This document shows, in pieces, positions 24,308-31,491 of a DNA stretch of 33,395 nucleotides (positions within the stretch are counted from its first letter, which is position 1; each line of letters begins with the position of its first letter). The DNA comes from HGM04593 sp045661225 (GTDB taxonomy: Bacteria > Bacteroidota > Bacteroidia > Bacteroidales > Bacteroidaceae). The stretch is from contig JAZRFF010000019.1 of NCBI GenBank assembly GCA_045661225.1, positions 1 through 33,395 of the forward strand. The letters are read 5' to 3'. The notes beneath the pieces were generated by a model. The model had not been told where the DNA came from. It saw nothing but the letters and a program-made list of their open reading frames with translations, and did no database searches. Both the position numbers and the translations under genes were made by a program.

Positions 24308-26296
24308 ATGAAACAGGAAAATGAAAAACCGACGGGATTGCCCGAAAATGCATTCCGTCCATTGAACGAGGGCGAGGAGTATCGTCCGCTGATGTCTCCC
24401 GACAAGGTCTATCCCGAGGTGAACTTCTGGTCGGTCTCTTGGGGAATAATTATGGCAGTGCTTTTCTCGGCAGCATCGGCCTATCTCGGCCTGAAAGTGG
24501 GACAGGTCTTTGAGGCTGCAATCCCTATAGCAATAATTGCAGTGGGAATGTCAACCCTCGCGAAGCGTAAAGGAGCTTTGGGCGAGAATGTGATTATTCA
24601 ATCCATAGGTGCTTGTTCGGGAGTTATTGTTGCCGGTGCAATATTCACCCTTCCGGCACTCTACATTCTGCAAAAGGAGTATCCCGAAATGACAGTAACC
24701 TTTATGCAGATGTTTATAAGTTCGTTGCTCGGCGGTGTGCTTGGAATACTCTTTCTTATTCCCTTCCGCAAATATTTTGTAAAGGAGAAACACGGCGAGT
24801 ATCCTTTCCCCGAGGCTACAGCAAGCACACAGGTGCTCATCTCGGGCGAGAAAGGTGGCAGTCAGGCTAAGCCTCTGCTCATTGCCGGACTTATTGGAGG
24901 TCTGTACGATTTTATTGTCGCTACATTTGGCTGGTGGAACGAGAATGTAACAACACGTATCGTGGGCTGGGGCGAGGTTCTTGCCGACAAGGCGAAGGTG
25001 GTGCTCAAGATAAATGTAGGTGCTGCCGTGTTGGGTCTTGGCTGTATCATTGGTCTTAAGTATGCCATAATCATTTGCGTAGGCTCATTGGCCGTGTGGC
25101 TTGTGATTATTCCGGGAATGTCGCTCATCTTTGGCGACCAGGTTCTGAATATGTGGAATCCCGATATTGCTGTTGCCGTTGGAGATATGTCCCCCGAGAT
25201 GATTTTCAAAGAGTATGCAAAGAGCATCGGTATCGGTGGTATAGCAATGGCCGGAATCATTGGCATTTTTAAGTCGTGGGGCATAATAAAGAGTGCTGTT
25301 GGTCTTGCTGCGCGCGAAATGGGTGGCAAGAAGAACAACGAGAAGGTCGAGCGCACACAGAAAGACCTTTCGATGAAGGTTGTAATCTTCGGGTCGGTAT
25401 TCACGCTGCTTATGGTGTTTGCATTCTTTGTGTTTGATGTAATGAGCGGGAATCTTCTGCACAGTGTGGTTGCAGTGCTTTTAGTGGCTGTAATTTCGTT
25501 CCTCTTCACAACTGTTGCTGCAAATGCAATTGCAATAGTGGGCTCGAACCCTGTGTCGGGAATGACACTTATGACCCTGATTCTTGCATCGGTAATTATG
25601 GTTGCCGTTGGCCTTAAAGGGTCGTCGGGAATGGTGGCTGCTCTCATTATGGGAGGTGTCGTGTGTACGGCTCTTTCAATGGCCGGAGGCTTTATCACCG
25701 ACCTTAAGATAGGCTACTGGCTGGGCAGCACTCCTGCCAAGCAGCAGACGTGGAAGTTTCTGGGAACGCTTGTGTCGGCAGCAACCGTAGCCGGAGTAAT
25801 TATGATTCTGAACAAGACCTATGGCTTTACAAGTGGCGAACTTGCAGCGCCTCAGGCAAATGCGATGGCTGCAGTGATTGACCCTCTGATGAACGGTGTC
25901 GGTGCTCCCTGGTTGCTCTACGGCATTGGAGCGGCATTGGCATTGGTGCTTACATATTTCAAGGTACCGGCCCTGCCTTTTGCGTTGGGTATGTTTATTC
26001 CTCTTGAGTTGAACCTCCCTTTGCTTGTAGGTGGACTTATAAACTGGTATGTTACGACACGCAGCAAGGACGAGGCTGTGAACAACGAGCGTGGCGAGAA
26101 GTGTACTCTTCTTGCATCGGGATTCATTGCCGGAGGTGCGTTGATGGGTGTGCTTAGTGCAGCTCTTCGTTTCGGCGGAATAAATATGGTTAATAACGCT
26201 TGGCTCGAGAATCCTGCGAGCGAGGCTGTGGCAATTGTTGCTTATGTGTTGCTGATAATATACCTTGTCAGGGCGAGTATGAAGGTAAAGGCTTGA
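24308..26296 (+). CDS. OPT family oligopeptide transporter
   Basis: A 662-aa polytopic inner-membrane protein of the OPT superfamily, whose members take up oligopeptides or metal chelates; the substrate cannot be decided here. A soluble N-terminus of about 35 residues precedes the first helix. Family-like segments include SAASAYLGLKVGQVFEAAIPIAI (about 55-77), EYPFPEATASTQVL, and NAIAIVGSNPVSGMTLMTL. At least 12 hydrophobic segments are visible. With the POT gene it is the second likely peptide importer within 8 kb, which fits an amino-acid-fermenting lifestyle (an inference). The TM2 gene follows after 17 nt. Confidence 0.9.
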   Translation: MKQENEKPTGLPENAFRPLNEGEEYRPLMSPDKVYPEVNFWSVSWGIIMAVLFSAASAYLGLKVGQVFEAAIPIAIIAVGMSTLAKRKGALGENVIIQSIGACSGVIVAGAIFTLPALYILQKEYPEMTVTFMQMFISSLLGGVLGILFLIPFRKYFVKEKHGEYPFPEATASTQVLISGEKGGSQAKPLLIAGLIGGLYDFIVATFGWWNENVTTRIVGWGEVLADKAKVVLKINVGAAVLGLGCIIGLKYAIIICVGSLAVWLVIIPGMSLIFGDQVLNMWNPDIAVAVGDMSPEMIFKEYAKSIGIGGIAMAGIIGIFKSWGIIKSAVGLAAREMGGKKNNEKVERTQKDLSMKVVIFGSVFTLLMVFAFFVFDVMSGNLLHSVVAVLLVAVISFLFTTVAANAIAIVGSNPVSGMTLMTLILASVIMVAVGLKGSSGMVAALIMGGVVCTALSMAGGFITDLKIGYWLGSTPAKQQTWKFLGTLVSAATVAGVIMILNKTYGFTSGELAAPQANAMAAVIDPLMNGVGAPWLLYGIGAALALVLTYFKVPALPFALGMFIPLELNLPLLVGGLINWYVTTRSKDEAVNNERGEKCTLLASGFIAGGALMGVLSAALRFGGINMVNNAWLENPASEAVAIVAYVLLIIYLVRASMKVKA

Positions 26297-26313
26297 TTTA
26301 AATAACAGTAGTT

Positions 26314-26613
26314 ATGTATTGTCAGAATTGTGGTGCCGAAGTTGGCGAAAATGCCGTTGTGTGTGTGAAATGCGGTTGCGCAGTGGGCCGCGGGGCTAAC
26401 TTTGCACAAGAGAAAAATTGGCTTGTCGTGCTGTTGCTCTGTTTCTTTTTTGGAGCAATGGGCGTGCACCGTTTTTATGTAGGAAAGACCGGTACGGGCA
26501 TTGCGCAGCTTCTCACTTGTGGCGGCTGCGGAATATGGGCACTGATAGATTTTATAATGATACTTGTAGGTGGTTTTACCGATGCCGACGGAAATCCTAT
26601 CAAGAGCCATTAA
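26314..26613 (+). CDS. Zinc-ribbon TM2 domain protein
   Basis: A 99-aa membrane protein. A short zinc ribbon with C3, C6, C17 and C20 is followed by a TM2 domain of two helices (about 34-51 and 61-88) around the conserved turn GVHRFYVGKTGTGIAQLLT (46-64). The role of TM2 proteins in bacteria is unknown. The gene lies 17 nt after the OPT gene and overlaps the next gene, so it is probably read from the OPT transcript. Confidence 0.87.
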   Translation: MYCQNCGAEVGENAVVCVKCGCAVGRGANFAQEKNWLVVLLLCFFFGAMGVHRFYVGKTGTGIAQLLTCGGCGIWALIDFIMILVGGFTDADGNPIKSH

Positions 26614-26908
26614 ACTAATATTGCTGCTATTGCTTCCTGTAGCGCTTTACGCTATACCCGAGGAATCAATCTTCGGCGGTGGAAGTATATGCCTTTTTAC
26701 AAATATTTTTGGAATAGAGTGCTGGGGGTGTGGCATTACGCGTGCTATATTCTCGGCACTTTATTTGCGCTTTGCCGACGCTTGGGAGTATAACAAACTG
26801 GTGGTTCTCGTGCTGCCTTTACTCGCGTTTTTGTGGCTGCGCGGGGTTGTGCTTCTCGTCATCTGGTTGAAAAACGCGGTTGACAAAAATTGCCAACCGC
26901 GTCAGTAA
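26582..26908 (+). CDS. DUF2752 membrane protein
   Basis: A protein of about 108 aa with three hydrophobic segments. The DUF2752 signature, usually CPxCGxTRA, is seen as CWGCGITRAIFSAL. The function of the family is unknown. I chose the ATG at 26582, which overlaps the TM2 gene by 32 nt; a GTG at 26570 is also possible and would add four residues. A hairpin (26874-26902) lies within its last codons. Confidence 0.8.
   Translation: MPTEILSRAIKLILLLLLPVALYAIPEESIFGGGSICLFTNIFGIECWGCGITRAIFSALYLRFADAWEYNKLVVLVLPLLAFLWLRGVVLLVIWLKNAVDKNCQPRQ
26874..26902. terminator. Hairpin at the 3' end of the DUF2752 gene
   Basis: ACGCGGTTG (26874-26882) and CAACCGCGT (26894-26902) form a perfect 9-bp stem with an 11-nt loop, inside the last codons of the gene and just before a converging gene. 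The following T-run is a little distant (TACTTTTTTA), so it may be a weak terminator. Confidence 0.5.
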
Positions 26909-26924
26909 GCGTGTCTGTACTTTT

Positions 26925-27563
26925 TTATCTCAGATACATATTGCAGCTTTTCTCGAACCCGATAGTCGTCTCCCTGTCGTGTCCGGGGTAAACAATAGTC
27001 TCGTCGGGTAACGCAAAAAGCCGCTCTCTGATGGCTGTGACTAAATCTCGGTGGTTGCTGTCGGGAAAGTCGGTCCGCCCAATGCTGCCACGAAAGAGGG
27101 CGTCGCCGCTGAATAACATATTCTCATCGGGAATGTAGTACGCCAGGCTGCCGGGAGAGTGCCCCGGTATTGATATTGCAACAACTCGGTGCTTGCCGAA
27201 CAGAATCTCATCGCCGTCGTGCAGTATGTTGCCGAGTGCGGGTACAGTTTCGTTGTACTCAATTCCGAACCGTGCCACACGCTCCTTGATGTTCGCAGCC
27301 CAGTGCCAGTCGCGGTCACTTGCTTCGGCTTTCACTCCGAATGTCTCCTCTACAAAAGCATTGCCGAATATGTGGTCAAAGTGCAGGTGGGTGTTAAGGT
27401 AGTGCTTTATTGTCAGCCCGTTGTTCTTAACAAACTCCTTAATCTCCTCTTTCTCGTGCGGAAACCACGCTCCGCAGTCAATGAGTATAGCCTCATTCGT
27501 CTCGTCCCACAGAAGGTAGCAATTGACCTGAATGGGGTTTACAACAAATATCTTGAGTTTCAT
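26925..27563 (-). CDS. MBL-fold metallo-hydrolase (glyoxalase II-like)
   Basis: A 212-aa metallo-beta-lactamase-fold hydrolase. Metal ligands: HLHFDH (59-64, the HxHxDH motif), H in IPGHSPGS, D in FSGDALFRGSIGRTDFPD, and H in VYPGHDRET. The latter two segments and the short length place it with the glyoxalase II-like YcbL group, which hydrolyses thioesters, but the substrate is not certain. It is the last gene of a three-gene minus-strand unit, 3 nt after rsmG. Confidence 0.9.
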   Translation of the reverse strand: MKLKIFVVNPIQVNCYLLWDETNEAILIDCGAWFPHEKEEIKEFVKNNGLTIKHYLNTHLHFDHIFGNAFVEETFGVKAEASDRDWHWAANIKERVARFGIEYNETVPALGNILHDGDEILFGKHRVVAISIPGHSPGSLAYYIPDENMLFSGDALFRGSIGRTDFPDSNHRDLVTAIRERLFALPDETIVYPGHDRETTIGFEKSCNMYLR

Positions 27564-27566
27564 ATA

Positions 27567-28187
27567 TTATATCTGAACGTAAACAACTTTCTTGTCCTTG
27601 AAAAAATCCTCGTCGAAGTAGTTGCTTACATCGACAATCTCGCAGAAGTTCCTGAATGGCGCAGTTTCGGCACTCATATCTCCGCCCTTGAGACAGATGA
27701 TTCCGTTGGGCAGGACATTCATTTGCTCCTTGGAGATATTCTTGCGACAGATTTTCACAAGGTCGGGCAGTTGCATCACCGCGCGGCTTACAACAAACGA
27801 ATATTTATCTTTAATCTCTTCGGCGCGGCTGTGGCTGGTGCGTACATTTGTAAGCCCTATGGCTTTTGCAATCTCTCCTGCAACACGCACCTTTTTTCCA
27901 ATGCTGTCGACAAGGTGGAAATTCACTTCAGGGAACATTATTGCAAGGGGAATTCCGGGGAATCCACCGCCACACCCCATATCCATAATTGTCGTACCGG
28001 GCTTGAAAGTAATATATTTTGCTATTGCAAGCGAGTGCAGTACGTGGTGCAGATAAAGGTTCTCGATATCTTTTCTTGAGATTACATTTATTTTGCTGTT
28101 CCAGTCATAGTAAAGGTCGTACAACGCCTCGAACTGCAGTTTCTGTTTCTCGCTGATATTTGGGAAGTATTTTGCTATATTCTCCAT
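27567..28187 (-). CDS. rsmG: 16S rRNA (guanine527-N7)-methyltransferase
   Basis: A 206-aa S-adenosylmethionine-dependent methyltransferase acting on G527 of 16S rRNA in the small subunit. The cofactor loop is MDMGCGGGFPGIPLA (69-83), followed by the acidic residue in FHLVDSIGKK and the SRAVMQLPDL segment. Length and the N-terminal helix are typical of RsmG. Its ATG shares one base with the stop of the upstream lipoprotein gene (TAATG), so the two are translationally coupled. Confidence 0.94.
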   Translation of the reverse strand: MENIAKYFPNISEKQKLQFEALYDLYYDWNSKINVISRKDIENLYLHHVLHSLAIAKYITFKPGTTIMDMGCGGGFPGIPLAIMFPEVNFHLVDSIGKKVRVAGEIAKAIGLTNVRTSHSRAEEIKDKYSFVVSRAVMQLPDLVKICRKNISKEQMNVLPNGIICLKGGDMSAETAPFRNFCEIVDVSNYFDEDFFKDKKVVYVQI

Positions 28188-29035
28188 TATTTTAACAAGT
28201 GTTTCAGTTTTTCATACTCTATATTCAAAATAATCTCGCCCTCGGCATATGGGGCTATATCGTAACGGTTGTATATAAAAGTTATACACTCTTTGCCTAA
28301 TATAAAATTGTTGGTGACGTATAATTCAACGTCCGGGAACAGGTGCCCGTTGTAGAGTTCCTCAACGGTGGTTACGTCAAAATGTCTTTTAAGTTCCTCG
28401 GTGATGAGCGCAAGCAACGGCTCTTCATAATCCTCGGTCATAATCTCTTGCAGAACAACCTCGTGTCCGTCGGCAGGGTCAAATACAAGTGCTATACAGT
28501 AACTGTTAGGGTGTGCTCCGCCTGTGTATTCAAAAAAGTCGAGCTTGTAATTTACAAAGCCTTTATAACCCTCTTCGGCGTGTCCTTTTATGGTGTGCGT
28601 GTGGTTCAGCCAGTGCGGGTTGTTGTTGTGTGAGCGCTGGTTGATGTATTTTGCACTCAGCTCCGAATAAATGGCACGCAAAGCCGCAACTTTTCTGTTG
28701 CAAGCCTCGGACAACGATTGCAGCTCCTCGTTTGTGACGTTGTACGAAATGTCGCTTATAGCCTTTGCCGTTGCTGTCGGGGTGGAAAGCGTTATATTCT
28801 CTAATTCTATTTCAATGACAAGCGCCGGCGATTGCTTGTCGTGCACGGCAAGGTGTAGCGTGTCGCATATTCTGAAAAACTTCTTTTCCGGTGCAGTTGT
28901 CTGTTGCTCGGTGAGAGTTGCGTCCGCGATAGCCTCTTGCGGTGTTGTGTTGCCGGTGGCTCTCTCCTGCCTGCACGAATAAAATAGCGCTGTAAGCAGC
29001 GAGATTATCAGTATTGTTCCGCACTTTTTCATCAT
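28187..29035 (-). CDS. DUF3298/RsiV-like putative lipoprotein
   Basis: A 282-aa protein exported as a probable lipoprotein: residues 1-20 are basic then hydrophobic, ending LFYSC with C21 as the lipidation site, although the lipobox is not ideal. The C-terminal half matches the DUF3298 domain, with FEYTGGAHPNSYCIALVFD and LALITEELKRHF. Such domains occur in lysozyme-binding RsiV and in many Bacteroidota envelope proteins. The role here is unknown; a sensor or an envelope binding protein is possible. It is the first gene of a unit with rsmG and the metallo-hydrolase. Confidence 0.83.
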   Translation of the reverse strand: MMKKCGTILIISLLTALFYSCRQERATGNTTPQEAIADATLTEQQTTAPEKKFFRICDTLHLAVHDKQSPALVIEIELENITLSTPTATAKAISDISYNVTNEELQSLSEACNRKVAALRAIYSELSAKYINQRSHNNNPHWLNHTHTIKGHAEEGYKGFVNYKLDFFEYTGGAHPNSYCIALVFDPADGHEVVLQEIMTEDYEEPLLALITEELKRHFDVTTVEELYNGHLFPDVELYVTNNFILGKECITFIYNRYDIAPYAEGEIILNIEYEKLKHLLK

Positions 29036-29063
29036 TTTGTTGTTTATGTATTAACCGAACAAC

Positions 29064-29096
29064 CAAAGGTAGTGTTTTTGAGTGAGAAACAGCAAT
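29064..29096 (-). promoter_or_regulatory. Promoter for the lipoprotein-rsmG unit
   Basis: On the minus strand TACCTTTG (29071-29064) is an exact -7 match; ATTG (29096-29093) at 21-nt spacing is a near -33 box. Confidence 0.5.
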
Positions 29097-29167
29097 GTTG
29101 AAGCTGCAATTTTCATACCCTTAATAAAAATGGGGTGGCAAAAGTTGATTTTTGACTATTTTGGGGT

Positions 29168-29175
29168 TATCTTCG
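29168..29175 (+). promoter_or_regulatory. -7 box before the YtxH gene
   Basis: TATCTTCG, one mismatch from TAnnTTTG and the same variant as in the rel, lpxD and purM promoters. GTTG at 29144-29147 with 20-nt spacing could be the -33 box. Confidence 0.45.
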
Positions 29176-29235
29176 CGCATCGACACTCCCTTTGCAGTAC
29201 GCTTCGGTATTGTTTAACATTTAATTCTATGTTTT

Positions 29236-29433
29236 ATGAAAGTGTGCAGTTTGTTTGCTTTCGCAGGTGGAGTGTTGATTGGTGGAGTAGCGGCATTGAT
29301 GTTTGCCCCAAAGAGAGGCGATGAGCTTCGCAAGGATATTATGGGCAAAATAGACGATGTCAAGCGACAGTTTACCGAATCGGTAACAGTGTGCAAAGAG
29401 GGACATTGCAAACGTGCCGATATTGAAGAGTAA
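29236..29433 (+). CDS. YtxH domain-containing protein
   Basis: A 65-aa protein with one N-terminal membrane helix (about 4-23), then the YtxH signature MFAPKRGDELRKDIMGKIDD (22-41) and a polar, helical tail. Members sit in the inner membrane and are linked to envelope stress, but no activity is known. It opens a tight cluster with a DUF1469 protein (5 nt away) and a small basic protein, an arrangement common in Bacteroidota. Confidence 0.87.
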   Translation: MKVCSLFAFAGGVLIGGVAALMFAPKRGDELRKDIMGKIDDVKRQFTESVTVCKEGHCKRADIEE

Positions 29434-29438
29434 AAGTA

Positions 29439-29798
29439 ATGGGGGTTACAGATAATTTCCACAACCTCTCTAAAGATGCGCAGGAATACCTCAAAAGGAG
29501 TATAGACGATGTCAAAATGACGGTTGTCGAAGAGCTTTCGGTGATGGTTGGCGATATTATAGCCTCATTGGCATTGTTGCTTATACTGTTTGTGGCATTC
29601 CTGTTCATTCTTGTCGGAGCGGTTGTTGCGCTTGCCCTTGTCATAGGCTTTGTACCATCTATGGCTGTTGCGGGCTTTGTGCTTGCAGTTCTTGCCTTTG
29701 TGGTTTACTCGCAGCGTGCGAGGATATTTACAAATGCTATTGTAAGGCATTTATGTCGTATTCTTTCAGTTAGAAAGGAGGACGTCGATGAAAAATGA
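29439..29798 (+). CDS. DUF1469 / phage holin-like superfamily membrane protein
   Basis: A 119-aa protein with an amphipathic N-terminus (1-37), two membrane helices (about 39-62 and 74-91) and a basic C-terminal tail. The pattern and order fit the DUF1469 (YqjE-like) family, which databases often label phage holin family. No phage gene is near, so that name should not be read as function. It lies between the YtxH gene and the small basic protein, probably in one operon acting at the inner membrane. Confidence 0.82.
   Translation: MGVTDNFHNLSKDAQEYLKRSIDDVKMTVVEELSVMVGDIIASLALLLILFVAFLFILVGAVVALALVIGFVPSMAVAGFVLAVLAFVVYSQRARIFTNAIVRHLCRILSVRKEDVDEK
29774..29781 (+). promoter_or_regulatory. 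Strong Shine-Dalgarno for the 70-aa protein
   Basis: AAAGGAGG, 6 nt before the ATG at 29788, inside the end of the DUF1469 gene. This decides the start of the small downstream gene. Confidence 0.7.
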
Positions 29799-30000
29799 GT
29801 ATGTCTGCTCGTTGCGCGAATTAAAGGCTGCACAGAACAAGAACCGTGCAAGAAAGGAGGCGCTTCGTTGCCGAATGTTACGCCACGCTCAGGAAATAAA
29901 GAGGGAATTTTTATTCCTGCGGCTGTTGGCCGATGCGGTGTCGGGAACATCGCTGCTCGAAAAACTTTGCAAATACGCAAAGAGTCGCGGCTGGGTGTGA
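29788..30000 (+). CDS. Small basic protein of the YtxH-DUF1469 cluster
   Basis: A 70-aa protein rich in Lys and Arg (KAAQNKNRARKEALRCRML in the middle), predicted mostly helical with no membrane segment. It overlaps the DUF1469 gene by 11 nt and has a full Shine-Dalgarno sequence, which argues that it is real. I do not recognise a family. By position and charge it may be a soluble partner of the two membrane proteins. Confidence 0.7.
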   Translation: MKNEYVCSLRELKAAQNKNRARKEALRCRMLRHAQEIKREFLFLRLLADAVSGTSLLEKLCKYAKSRGWV

Positions 30001-30068
30001 TAGACCGCTGCTTAAAACCATCAATATTAGCAATATTGAGCAATTTTTAATATACACGAACATAAAAT

Positions 30069-31400
30069 ATGACAACACTTATTATTGCGCTAACGCTTCT
30101 TTTGTCGGCAATGCTTGTTGCCGCAGTATTATTGTGTGTACGGATAAACAGCAAACGTTCGCAGCTCGAACGGGAAAATATTCTGTTGCAGACACAAAAA
30201 GAGATTGCAGACGGACTATACCGCAAATGCAACGAAGAACTTGCCGGCCAGCGACAACTGTGCAGCGAGCAACAGACGCTTATAGCCTCTCTCAAAAGCG
30301 ACAATAATGTGCTGAAAGAACGTTACGACGAACAGAAAGAGCAACTGAAGACCACGCTCGACCATATGCGTCACGAATTCAGGTCTATGGCCGTTGCTGC
30401 AATCGAAGAGAATGCCCGGCGGCTCAATTCTCAGTCGCAAGAGAAGCTCGAGGCAATGCTTCGCCCCTTCGGGAACGACCTCAAACAATTTCACGAGAAG
30501 ATTGATAACTACTATAGCAGTGAGAGCAAGGAACGCTTCTCTTTGCAAGAGAACATAAAAAGCCTTGTCGACGCCAATCGTCGCATAAGCGAAGATGCCG
30601 TGAACCTCACCCGTGCAATCTCGGGAACAAACAACAATAAATTTCAGGGCGATTGGGGCGAGACCGTCCTTGAGCAGATTCTTGAAAATTCCGGTCTTGT
30701 CGAGGGTAGTCAGTGGGAACGTCAGGTAACGCTGCGCGACGCAAAAGGCAACGCAATCCTCAGCGACGAGAGCAACCGCATTATGAAACCCGACGTAATT
30801 ATTCACTTTCCGGGCAAACGCGACATTATAATAGACTCGAAAGTGTCGCTCAAGGCCTATATGGAGTATCTCTCGGCTACCGATGAGAGTATGCGCGCTC
30901 TGCACCTTAAAGAACACGTTGCCAGCGTACGCAGTCACGTCGACAATCTTGCCGGCAAGCGATACGACAAGTATAATATTCACTCGCTCGACTATGTGAT
31001 GCTTTTCATACCCAACGAGCCATCGTACTTTATGGCAATGGAAGCCGATAATGCGCTCTGGAACTATGCCTATAAAAAAGGCATAGTGCTAATTTCGCCG
31101 TCGAACCTTATATCTACTCTTTTTGTCGTTAATTCATTGTGGACACGTGAGCGTCAGCAACGCGATGTTCAGCGCATTGTCGATACCGCAAATGCCATAT
31201 ACGACAAATTTGTGAACTTTGCCGATAATTTCGGTAAAATAGAAACAGCGCTCGAAAAGGCACAAGAGGCCTATCGCGAGGCGTTCAAGCAACTAAAGAC
31301 CGGCAAGGGTAATATTGCCAAACGGCTGGGCGAACTAAAAGAGATGGGGCTCTTGACCACCACAAAGAAAGTGCCCGACAATTTCGTAGGGGAAGAATAG
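30069..31400 (+). CDS. rmuC: DNA recombination protein RmuC
   Basis: A 443-aa RmuC homologue. An N-terminal membrane anchor (about 4-25) is followed by a long coiled coil (about 28-120) and the RmuC domain (about 130-410). FQGDWGETVLEQILENSGL (192-210), PDVIIHFPGKRDIIIDSK (241-258) and the VMLFIPNEP segment are family hallmarks; the D/DxK-like residues in 253-258 resemble a restriction-nuclease core. RmuC is known to limit DNA inversions and repeats-driven rearrangement in E. coli. A repeat-bearing gene follows, but a link is only speculation. Confidence 0.93.
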   Translation: MTTLIIALTLLLSAMLVAAVLLCVRINSKRSQLERENILLQTQKEIADGLYRKCNEELAGQRQLCSEQQTLIASLKSDNNVLKERYDEQKEQLKTTLDHMRHEFRSMAVAAIEENARRLNSQSQEKLEAMLRPFGNDLKQFHEKIDNYYSSESKERFSLQENIKSLVDANRRISEDAVNLTRAISGTNNNKFQGDWGETVLEQILENSGLVEGSQWERQVTLRDAKGNAILSDESNRIMKPDVIIHFPGKRDIIIDSKVSLKAYMEYLSATDESMRALHLKEHVASVRSHVDNLAGKRYDKYNIHSLDYVMLFIPNEPSYFMAMEADNALWNYAYKKGIVLISPSNLISTLFVVNSLWTRERQQRDVQRIVDTANAIYDKFVNFADNFGKIETALEKAQEAYREAFKQLKTGKGNIAKRLGELKEMGLLTTTKKVPDNFVGEE

Positions 31401-31431
31401 GCCGGACGGCAACATTATCGCTTGTGCAAAC

Positions 31432-31463
31432 CTTGTTTAAAATAGTTGAAAATATTACATTTG
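31432..31463 (+). promoter_or_regulatory. Promoter for the PEGA-FISUMP gene
   Basis: CTTG at 31432-31435, a 20-nt spacer, and TACATTTG at 31456-31463, an exact -7 match. The start near 31470 supports the ATG at 31492 over the TTG at 31468. Confidence 0.6.
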
Positions 31464-31491
31464 CACTTTGAACACAACCAAAAACACAAAA

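Noticed and set aside
29439..29798. Phage holin, hence a prophage remnant
   Set aside because: The label comes from a superfamily name. No endolysin, capsid, integrase or other phage gene lies nearby, and the YtxH neighbour is chromosomal.
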